From an uncultured Gemmatimonadota bacterium (GTDB taxonomy: Bacteria; Gemmatimonadota; Gemmatimonadetes; Gemmatimonadales; Gemmatimonadaceae), in contig CAMLIT010000009.1 in NCBI GenBank assembly GCA_946480295.1, positions 1-64,000 of the forward strand: a DNA stretch of 64,000 nucleotides. The letters run 5' to 3'. Below the pieces are notes generated by a model. The model worked only from the letters and a program-made list of their open reading frames with translations. It did not search any database and had not been told where the DNA came from. Positions 38,901-45,557 of this stretch are shown here, piece by piece. The position numbers were made by a program, and so were the translations under genes. Every line of letters starts with the position of its first letter. The first letter of the stretch is position 1.

Positions 38901-39548
38901 ATGCGCCACATCCGCGGACATGCCCTGCTCGGATTCGCCCTCCTCCTCGTCGCCTGCGGTGCACCCGCCGACAGGGAAGAGCGGGGCACCGCGACCGCCC
39001 ACCCCTTCGCCGCGAGAAGGGAGGCGCAGCGGCAGCTCGATTCCGCGGTCGCCGCCTTCCGGCTTGGCGCCTTGGACACGGCCGCCGGGCAGCTGCGCGT
39101 GGCCGCGCGCTTCTTCCGCGAGCATCCCGATCTCTCGTCGAGCACGGCGCGCGGCGCCTTCGGCGCGGTGGCGCTGGACCTCGACCGCCTCGCCGACGAG
39201 ATCGCCGCGCGCCGCATGCGCGACACCACCATCCTCGCGACCACCATCGCGCGCGCCCAGCTCGCCGAGGCCGAGCACCATCGCGGACGCGCGGCCGCCG
39301 CGTGGATGGAACATCGGGCGGAGATCGCCGGCGAGGAGCTCGCGCTCGCCGTCGATCATCTCGAGCGCGCCATGTGCGACGCGCGCCTGACGCGGTCGCC
39401 GGCGGTGCTCCCCATCGTGCAACGGTCCCGGGCCGCGGCGCTCTCGCTCCTGCGCGGCTCGCCCGACGCCGACGTCCAGCCGCGGCTCGATGCGCTCGCG
39501 CGCGAGATCCGGCGACTCGACGCCTCCACGCGCACGGGCTCGGGCTGA
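38901..39548 (+). CDS. hypothetical helical lipoprotein
   Basis: A 215-residue lipoprotein (signal MRHIRGHALLGFALLLVAC, lipobox Cys19) followed by an almost entirely alpha-helical, Ala/Arg-rich domain without recognised motifs; the pattern resembles helical-repeat periplasmic proteins. The ATG at 38901 was chosen for the lipoprotein signal and follows GGGAGG at some distance. It lies between a sensor kinase and a metal-transporter-like gene on the same strand. Confidence 0.7.
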   Translation: MRHIRGHALLGFALLLVACGAPADREERGTATAHPFAARREAQRQLDSAVAAFRLGALDTAAGQLRVAARFFREHPDLSSSTARGAFGAVALDLDRLADEIAARRMRDTTILATTIARAQLAEAEHHRGRAAAAWMEHRAEIAGEELALAVDHLERAMCDARLTRSPAVLPIVQRSRAAALSLLRGSPDADVQPRLDALAREIRRLDASTRTGSG

Positions 39549-39588
39549 ACGGGTTGACGCGATCCAGGTCCTGGATCACGCGCCGCTC

Positions 39589-39616
39589 ACGTCACGATGA
39601 CCACGTCTCGATGACC
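39589..39616 (+). repeat. 14-bp direct repeat creating a mini-ORF at the NRAMP-like start
   Basis: ACGTCACGATGACC (39589-39602) is followed directly by ACGTCTCGATGACC (39603-39616). The first copy's ATG (39597) opens a five-codon frame whose TGA overlaps the real ATG (39611) as ATGA. A hairpin with GATCCAG/CTGGATC arms lies just upstream (about 39561-39577). Confidence 0.6.
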
Positions 39617-40894
39617 ACGACCACGCTCCCCCAGCCGCGTCGCGCGCTGCCGAGCCTCCGCCGCTTCTGGGCGCAGCTCGGGCCGGGCGTCGTGGCCGGG
39701 GCCGCGGACGACGATCCGTCGGGGATCGCGACGTACTCGATCGCCGGCGCGCAGCTCGGCACCTCGCTGCTCTGGACGTCGCTGCTCACCTGGCCACTCA
39801 TGGCGGCGGTGCAGCAGATGTGCGCGCGGCTCGGGATGGTCACCGGCCGCGGCCTCGTCGGGGCGGTGCGCGGCCGCTTCCCGCGCCCCGTGCTCGTCGC
39901 GGCGGCGGGCACGCTGTTCGTCGCGAACACCATCAACGTCGGCGCCGACCTCGCGGGAATGGCGGACGCCGCGGACCTCCTCACCGGGATCAGTTCGCAC
40001 CTCTGGGTGCTCGCGTTCGCCAGCATGATCGCCTGGGCCACGATCCGCCTGCGTTACGTCGTCGTGGCGAGGGTGCTGAAGTGGCTCGCCCTCGTGCTCT
40101 TCGCCTACGTGGTCGCGGCCTTCGTGACGGTGACCGACTGGCGCGCCGCGCTGCGCGACACCGTCGTGCCTACCCTGCCGGGCACGCGCGCCGAGTGGGC
40201 GACGCTCGTCGCCATCCTCGGCACGACGATCAGCCCGTACCTCTTCTTCTGGCAGGCGTCGCAGGAGGTGGAGGAGGAGAAGGCGCTCGGCCGTCGCACG
40301 CTCGTCGCGCGCCGCGGGGCCGCGCCTGACGAGATCCGCCGGCGCACCATCGACGTCGGCGTCGGGACGTTCTTCTCGAACGTCGTGATGTTCTTCATCA
40401 TCCTCACGACCGCGACGACGCTGCACCGGAGCGGCGTGACGCACGTCGAGACGTCGCGGCAGGTGGCGCTGGCGCTCGAGCCGCTCGCCGGCCGCTTCGC
40501 GACGCTGCTCTACACCGTGGGCCTCGTCGGCACCGGCGCGCTCGCCATCCCGACCCTCGCCGGCTCGGCGGCGTACGCGCTCGCCGAGTCCTTCGGCTGG
40601 CGCGAGGGGATCGACCTCCGCTTCCGCGGCGCGCCCGCCTTCTACACCGTGGTCGGGCTCTCCATGGCGTGCGGCGTGGCGATGGACGTGCTTCGCATCA
40701 ACCCGGTGCGCGCGCTCTACTGGTCGGCGGTGCTCAACGGCCTGCTCGCCCCCGTGCTGCTCCTCGGCATCGTCGTCGCCGCGGCGGACGCGAAGCTCAT
40801 GCTCGGCCAGCCCAGCTCGCGCGGCGCGCGCGCCGTGGTTGCGATCACGACCGCGGCCATGTTCGGGGCCGCGGTCGCGATGTTCGTCCGCTGA
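39611..40894 (+). CDS. NRAMP-like transporter with variant signature motifs
   Basis: A 427-residue membrane protein with 11 or so helices and the overall NRAMP (LeuT-fold) pattern: LGPGVVAGAADDDPSGIATY in the first helix and AILGTTISPYLFFWQASQEV in the sixth. Canonical Mn/Fe transporters carry DPGN and MPH; here they are DPSG and SPY, so two metal-coordinating positions differ and a transition metal should not be assumed. It may move Mg2+ or another substrate, like divergent NRAMP-related clades. The ATG at 39611 lacks a ribosome site. Confidence 0.82.
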   Translation: MTTTTLPQPRRALPSLRRFWAQLGPGVVAGAADDDPSGIATYSIAGAQLGTSLLWTSLLTWPLMAAVQQMCARLGMVTGRGLVGAVRGRFPRPVLVAAAGTLFVANTINVGADLAGMADAADLLTGISSHLWVLAFASMIAWATIRLRYVVVARVLKWLALVLFAYVVAAFVTVTDWRAALRDTVVPTLPGTRAEWATLVAILGTTISPYLFFWQASQEVEEEKALGRRTLVARRGAAPDEIRRRTIDVGVGTFFSNVVMFFIILTTATTLHRSGVTHVETSRQVALALEPLAGRFATLLYTVGLVGTGALAIPTLAGSAAYALAESFGWREGIDLRFRGAPAFYTVVGLSMACGVAMDVLRINPVRALYWSAVLNGLLAPVLLLGIVVAAADAKLMLGQPSSRGARAVVAITTAAMFGAAVAMFVR

Positions 40895-40923
40895 CGCGCG
40901 GCGCGCGGGGGCCGCGCGTCAGC
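40890..40923. terminator. 13-bp hairpin containing a stop codon
   Basis: GCTGACGCGCGGC (40890-40902) pairs perfectly with GCCGCGCGTCAGC (40911-40923); the TGA stop of the NRAMP-like gene is in the left arm. It separates convergent genes. Confidence 0.7.
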
Positions 40924-40934
40924 GGGTCGTCCGG

Positions 40935-41582
40935 TCAGCGGCTGCGCGCGCTGCTGCGGCGGCTCGTCGACCGGCTGCGCGAGCCGGTGCTCGTCCGCGA
41001 GCGGCTGCCCGAGCGCGACGATGCCGTGCTGCTGCGGCGCGTGCCGCTCCGCGACGAGGCGCCGGTGCTCCGCGAGCGCGTGGTCCCGCTGCGCGTCGTC
41101 GACCGCGTCCCGCTCTTCCGTGCCGTCGTGCCGGTCGAGCGCGAACGGCTCTTCGTCCCGGTGCTCCGCGCCGTGTGCGAGCGGCCGCTCGACGCTTTCG
41201 CGCGGCTCGTGGACCGCGTGCGGGAGCGTCCCGTCGTCTTCTTGCGCGCGCCGTGGTGCCGCGACGCGTGGTTGTCGCCGCGCGCGCGTGCCTTCGCCGT
41301 CTCGCGACCGACGAGCTTGTTGAAGTTGCTCTTCGGTCCCGACGCCGTGCGGTCCTGGTACACGAGCGCGAGATCGTTGTCGTCGAAGGAGCGGAACCAC
41401 TCGTCCCAGGTGATCGGCTGCAGCGATTCCGCGCCGCTGTACCCCGGGAAGTCGAGACGGATCATCCCGACGCCGCCCTTCCTGCCCGTGCCCTTCACGC
41501 ATGCGGGCTGCGCGCCGCGCTCCTCCGCCCACCTGCGGATCGTGTCGTGATCGGTCGTCGTGTTGCCGGTGTGTCTCGCCAT
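40935..41582 (-). CDS. conserved N-terminal domain with long Arg/Ser/Thr-rich tail
   Basis: A 215-residue protein. Residues 1-95 form a conserved small domain (TTTDHDTIRRWAEERGAQP, MIRLDFPGYSG, DEWFRSFDDNDLALVYQD, NFNKLV) that I know only from uncharacterised bacterial proteins. Residues 96-215 are low complexity, dominated by Arg, Ser, Thr and Gly (SRSRTSTGSRSRSTSRRSS), strongly basic and probably disordered, as in histone-H1-like or RS-type nucleic-acid binders. The ATG at 41582 has a GGAGGG site. It is convergent with the NRAMP-like gene. Confidence 0.8.
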   Translation of the reverse strand: MARHTGNTTTDHDTIRRWAEERGAQPACVKGTGRKGGVGMIRLDFPGYSGAESLQPITWDEWFRSFDDNDLALVYQDRTASGPKSNFNKLVGRETAKARARGDNHASRHHGARKKTTGRSRTRSTSRAKASSGRSHTARSTGTKSRSRSTGTTARKSGTRSTTRSGTTRSRSTGASSRSGTRRSSTASSRSGSRSRTSTGSRSRSTSRRSSARSR

Positions 41583-41737
41583 GCTACCCTCCTGTCCAGA
41601 TGAGACGACACGTGGCGTGGTCTCGCGCCTCCGCGTCCATGTGGCGGCGAGTTCCGCAAGTGCGGTGCCGATTGCGGCTTGGGTGCCGCGACGCCGAACG
41701 CGAGGGCGCGCCTGACGGCGCGCTTCACGGCGCGCCG

Positions 41738-43303
41738 CTAGGCGCGCGCGCTCTCCGTGCGTGCACCGTCCGCGCGCGGGATGGTGAAGGTGAACGTGCT
41801 CCCCGTGCCGAGCGTGCTCTTCACCCAGATGCGCCCGTTGTGCGCCTCGACGATGCCCTTCGCGATGGCGAGCCCGAGCCCCGAGCCGCGCTTGCGCGCC
41901 GTGCGCCGCGCGTGCCAGTACCGCTCGAAGACGTGCGGCAGGTGCTCGGGCGGGATTCCCACGCCGCTGTCGATCACGCTGATCGCGACGTCGCCGTCCT
42001 GCCGCTCCGCCGAGAGCGTGACCGAGCCGCCGGTCTCCGTGAACTTCAGCGCGTTGCCGAGCAGGTTCGCGAGCACCTGCAGCACCCGCTCCGCGTCGGC
42101 GATCACCGGCGGCAGCCCCGCGGGCGCGTCCACGCGCACGACGATCGAGCGCTCCGCCGCGCCGCGCTCGAACATGTCGGCCGCGCGCTCGAGCAGCGGC
42201 AGCACCTGTTCCGGCTGCCGCTCCACCGCGAGTCGCCCCGCCTCGATCGACGCCACGTCCAGCAGGTCCTGGATGAGCCGGTTCATCCATTCCGTCGAAT
42301 CGTACGCGGTGTCGAGCAGCTCGCGCCGCGGATCGTCCTCGGCGAGCTGGTCGCGAAGCGCGCGCGTGACCATCGCGATCGCGCTCAGCGGATTGCGCAG
42401 GTCGTGCGAGACGACGCCGAGGATCTCGTCGCGCGCCCGCGTCGCGCGCTGCGCCTCCTGGTACAGCCGCGCGTTGTCGATGGCGAAGGCGGCGCGTCGC
42501 CCGAGCTCCCGCGCGATCCGCAGGTCGACCTCGTCGAAGTGCCGCCCCTTCTCGCCCAGGGTGTAGAGGCTCATCGCCCCGATCACCGCCTCGCGCGCCA
42601 CGATCGGCACGATGATCAGCGATTGCCGCTTCAGCTCCTTCTCGAGCTCCATCTGCGCCGGCGTCTCCACGTGCGCCTCGAGCCACTCCAGCGTGAGCTG
42701 GGGCACGAGCTCGGGGCGCCCCGTCTGCAGCACGTCGATCACCCGGGACGGCGAATCCCAGGTGAGCGAGAACTCGGTGCCGAAGCGGCGCATGAGCGCG
42801 TCGAGCTGCACGTCCGCGCTCTCGCTCACGTAGCGGCTGATGCGGCCCCCCGGCTCCACCAGGTCGAGGACGCAGCCGTCGGCGAGGTGCTCCACCGGGA
42901 GCTGCACCACCGTGTGGATCGTGGTCTCGACATCGAGGGAGCGCGAGAGCAGGTCGCCGACCGTGGCCAGGAACTGCTGGTTCATCTCCGCGCGCTTGCG
43001 CTCGCTGATGTCGCGCAGCACCACGGTGTACAGCCGCCCCTCGGGCGTGTCGAGGCGCGAGATGGACGCTTCGGCGGGGAACTCCTCGCCGCTCTTGCGC
43101 AGGCCGTAGATCTCGCGCCGCTCGCCCATGCGGCGGGCCGTCTCGCTGCCGCGGCCGAACATCTGGATGTGGCTCGCGTGGGCGCGGCGATATCGCTCCG
43201 GCAGGAGCATGTCGAGCGACCGCCCGATCGCTTCCTGCGGCGTGTAGCCGAAGATGTTCGACGCGCCGTAGTTGAAGTGCACGATGCGCATCGACTCGTC
43301 CAC
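41738..43303 (-). CDS. PAS-GAF sensor histidine kinase
   Basis: A soluble kinase with PAS (first 110 residues, ending VVLRDISERKRAE), GAF (about 125-280), HisKA with VVSHDLRNPLSAIAMV and HATPase with NLLGNALKF, DSGVGIPP and GSGLGLAIAKG. Starting at the GTG (43303) cuts off the first PAS strand: the frame continues upstream to about 43429 with plausible PAS sequence (AAKFEAILAIAADAIIS) but no ATG, GTG or TTG. A CTG at 43427-43429 overlapping the rpiB end is one possibility. No response regulator is nearby. Confidence 0.88.
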   Translation of the reverse strand: MDESMRIVHFNYGASNIFGYTPQEAIGRSLDMLLPERYRRAHASHIQMFGRGSETARRMGERREIYGLRKSGEEFPAEASISRLDTPEGRLYTVVLRDISERKRAEMNQQFLATVGDLLSRSLDVETTIHTVVQLPVEHLADGCVLDLVEPGGRISRYVSESADVQLDALMRRFGTEFSLTWDSPSRVIDVLQTGRPELVPQLTLEWLEAHVETPAQMELEKELKRQSLIIVPIVAREAVIGAMSLYTLGEKGRHFDEVDLRIARELGRRAAFAIDNARLYQEAQRATRARDEILGVVSHDLRNPLSAIAMVTRALRDQLAEDDPRRELLDTAYDSTEWMNRLIQDLLDVASIEAGRLAVERQPEQVLPLLERAADMFERGAAERSIVVRVDAPAGLPPVIADAERVLQVLANLLGNALKFTETGGSVTLSAERQDGDVAISVIDSGVGIPPEHLPHVFERYWHARRTARKRGSGLGLAIAKGIVEAHNGRIWVKSTLGTGSTFTFTIPRADGARTESARA

Positions 43304-43418
43304 GGAGATGATCGCGTCCGCGGCGATCGCGAGGATCGCCTCGAACTTGGCCGCCGTGGACAGGAGAGCGGCCTGCGTCTCCGGCCGACGCGCGCCGTCG
43401 GCCGCCGGGGTCGGATGG

Positions 43419-43895
43419 TCAGACGTCAGACGACGAGCTCTCCCCGCATTGCTCGTGCTCGATCGCGAGCACCTTGCGCAGCCGGCGCTCGTGTCGCTCG
43501 GCGCCGGAGAAGCGGGCGCCGAGGAAGGTGCGCACCAGCTCCTCGCACAGCGCCGAACCCACGACGCGCGCGCCGAGGCAGAGGACGTTCATCGAGTCGT
43601 CCTCCACCCCCTGGTGAGCGGAGAAGGTGTCGTGACACAGGCCGGCGCGGATGCCGTGGACCTTGTTCGCCGCCACCGCCGCCCCAACCCCGCTTCCGCA
43701 GAGCAGGACGCCGCGCTCCGCGGAGCCAGACACCACCGCCTGCGCCACGCGCTCGGCGTAGTCGGGATAGTCGTCGCCCGGGATCAGGCGCTCGGCGCCA
43801 CAGTCGAGGATCGTGTGGCCCGCCGCGCGGACCGCTTCCAGCACCGCGTCCTTGAGCGGATAGCCGGCGTGATCGCACCCCACGGCGACGATCAT
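43419..43895 (-). CDS. rpiB: ribose 5-phosphate isomerase B
   Basis: A 158-residue RpiB/LacAB-family isomerase: VGCDHAGYPLKD at the start, DYPDYAERVA, the active-site Cys in GVLLCGSGVGAAVAANKVHGI and HDTFSAHQGVEDDSMNVLCLG. It interconverts ribose 5-phosphate and ribulose 5-phosphate, or a related sugar phosphate. The ATG at 43895 overlaps the stop of the beta-lactamase-like gene as ATGA, so it is translated from that transcript; the PAS kinase follows directly. Confidence 0.94.
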   Translation of the reverse strand: MIVAVGCDHAGYPLKDAVLEAVRAAGHTILDCGAERLIPGDDYPDYAERVAQAVVSGSAERGVLLCGSGVGAAVAANKVHGIRAGLCHDTFSAHQGVEDDSMNVLCLGARVVGSALCEELVRTFLGARFSGAERHERRLRKVLAIEHEQCGESSSSDV

Positions 43896-44818
43896 CGCGC
43901 CACCGCCACGCCAGTTCCCGACATGGCGTGCTCGTACACCATGCGCGAGATGTCGGAGATGAGGGCGCGCGCCACCGGCTGCTGCGGGATCCCCCGCGTC
44001 AGCACCACGAGCACGTACGGGGTGCGGCCGCGGGGGTAGACCACCGCGGCGTCGTGAAGCACGCCGGTGATCCACCCCGTCTTGTGCGCCACGGGTGTCC
44101 CCGGCGGCAGCCCGGCCGGGATCTCGGCGCTGAATTCCTGGTGCAGGAGGATGTCGCGCATCTGGTCGCAGCTCGCCCGCGACGCCGCGCGCCCCTCCTG
44201 GATCGCCCGCAGGAGGACCGCGAGATCGCGAGCCGTCGTCGTGTTGTTCAGCCCCGCGGCGAACGCCTTGTCGTCCTCCACGCCGCGGCGCACCGCGATG
44301 TGCCGGGCGCCCAGCGCGTGGGCGGTCGCGTTCACCCGTGCCGCCCCCACCAGCTCGATGAGGGCGTTCGTCGCCAGGTTGCTCGAGCGCGTGATCATCT
44401 CGTCGATGAGCCGCCGCACGGGCACGCGCGTCCCCACCAGTGCATACATCGCGCTGTCGGAGTCGTCGCCCGGGTCGAGCTCGTACGGGGAGCCGTCGAC
44501 GAGGGAGGAGAAGCGGTTCACGAGGAGGATCCGCTGGTCCAGCGGAAGCGCCCCGGCGTCCGCGCGCCGGAACAGCTCGATCATCACCGGGAGCTTCATC
44601 GTGCTCGCGGCGTGGAAGGACTCGTCGGCGTCGAGGAAGAGGGTGTCGCCGGAGCCGAGGTCCTCGAAGGCGACGCCCACCACCGCGCCGGGCACGGCGG
44701 CGATCCGCCGCTCGATCCGCGCCCGGAGGGAGTCCGTCGCCGAGTGCCTAACGCGGGCCGAAGAGCCACCGAAGACCGGCGCCGCGAGGAGCGTGGCCAG
44801 GAGCAGGGGCGATCCCAT
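43892..44818 (-). CDS. class A beta-lactamase-like serine hydrolase
   Basis: A 308-residue exported protein (short signal MGSPLLLATLLAAPVFGGSS) of the class A beta-lactamase fold: SxxK as ASTMK (about 70), SxN as RSSNLA (about 144), a Glu in the omega-loop region (RRGVEDDKAFAAGL) and KTG as AHKTGW. All catalytic elements appear present, but many environmental homologues act on other substrates, so resistance is not proven. Its ATG at 44818 lies seven bases after a TATAAT box, implying a leaderless mRNA. It is the first gene of a unit with rpiB and the PAS kinase. Confidence 0.87.
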   Translation of the reverse strand: MGSPLLLATLLAAPVFGGSSARVRHSATDSLRARIERRIAAVPGAVVGVAFEDLGSGDTLFLDADESFHAASTMKLPVMIELFRRADAGALPLDQRILLVNRFSSLVDGSPYELDPGDDSDSAMYALVGTRVPVRRLIDEMITRSSNLATNALIELVGAARVNATAHALGARHIAVRRGVEDDKAFAAGLNNTTTARDLAVLLRAIQEGRAASRASCDQMRDILLHQEFSAEIPAGLPPGTPVAHKTGWITGVLHDAAVVYPRGRTPYVLVVLTRGIPQQPVARALISDISRMVYEHAMSGTGVAVAR

Positions 44819-44825
44819 GTCCGGA

Positions 44826-44855
44826 ATTATAGGACCTCCGTGATGCCCGTTACAA
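44826..44855 (-). promoter_or_regulatory. promoter for a leaderless beta-lactamase-like mRNA
   Basis: On the minus strand TTGTAA (44850-44855) and a consensus TATAAT (44826-44831) are 18 bases apart; only seven bases separate TATAAT from the ATG, so transcription should start at or next to the A of the start codon. This is the best promoter in the window. Confidence 0.7.
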
Positions 44856-44939
44856 GCATGTCGACGTTGCCATTCTCATTATTGGTCGTGTCTTATGCGA
44901 AGCGACGGCGCTCGTCCCCCCGCCTGCATCCGGATCCTC

Positions 44940-45404
44940 ATGCCGCTACAAGTCCAGCCCTCTGACCGTCCTCTGTCCGCCGCGCCGGCATCCCTCCCCG
45001 CCTCGCGGCGCGAACGCGTACGCTTCGCGAACTTCGCGTTCACCCGCAGCCCCTCCGGGCAGTGCGTCGCGGACGTGGAGCTCGAGTACGAGGGTCAGCG
45101 CGTGCGTGGACACTGTACGGGGCAGTCCAGTCCGCTGGGCGACCTGCGCATCGCCGCCGACGCGGCGCTCCGCGCGCTGGAGGAGTTCACCGAGCACACG
45201 CTGCGCTTCGAGATCCTCGGGGTGAAGCTGATCCGCGCCTTCGACGCGAACCTCGTGATCGTCTCCGTCGGCCAGCTCGGGGCGGATGTGCCGGTGCGTC
45301 TCGTCGGCTGCTTTCTCGCGGAATCGGACATCCGTCGTGGTGCCGCGGTCGCGGTCCTCAACGCGACGAACCGGTTGCTCGGCAACTATATCGCTACGCG
45401 GTGA
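44940..45404 (+). CDS. hypothetical protein resembling a LeuA-type regulatory domain
   Basis: A 154-residue protein. After a Pro/Ser-rich start, residues 28-154 (FTRSPSGQCVADVELEYEG, APLE-free helix ADAALRALEEFTE, then GADVPVRLVGCFLAES and VLNATNRLLGNYIA) recall the alpha/beta dimeric regulatory domain at the C-terminus of 2-isopropylmalate synthase, but no catalytic domain is present. The resemblance is by pattern only. An ATG at 44895 would add 15 residues. It is divergent from the beta-lactamase-like gene and followed by a terminator. Confidence 0.6.
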   Translation: MPLQVQPSDRPLSAAPASLPASRRERVRFANFAFTRSPSGQCVADVELEYEGQRVRGHCTGQSSPLGDLRIAADAALRALEEFTEHTLRFEILGVKLIRAFDANLVIVSVGQLGADVPVRLVGCFLAESDIRRGAAVAVLNATNRLLGNYIATR

Positions 45405-45467
45405 CGCGGGACCATCGGCCGGCCGGCGGGTAGACCGCGGTCGGCCGATCTGCTAGACTCGCTGAGT

Positions 45468-45497
45468 GCCGCCCGGACGCGCTCCGGCGGCTTTTTT
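45468..45497 (+). terminator. rho-independent terminator
   Basis: GCCGCCCGGA pairs with TCCGGCGGC (one bulged C, CGCGC loop) and is followed by six T (45492-45497). It ends the transcript of the LeuA-like gene. Confidence 0.85.
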
Positions 45498-45503
45498 GTC
45501 CAT

Positions 45504-45532
45504 GCGCGGAGCGTCACCAGTGACCTCCGCGC
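45504..45532 (+). other. hairpin in the mltD leader
   Basis: GCGCGGAG-C-GTCA pairs with TGAC-CTCCGCGC around CCAG, only seven bases after the terminator T-tract and 14 bases before the AAGGAGG site (45547-45553) of the next gene. Confidence 0.5.
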
Positions 45533-45557
45533 CGTGGTCGTGGAGCAAGGAGGACCA

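Noticed and set aside
43892..44818. Calling the class A-type enzyme a resistance gene
   Set aside because: The catalytic motifs are present, but similar environmental hydrolases often have other roles, and no resistance regulator or mobile element is nearby.
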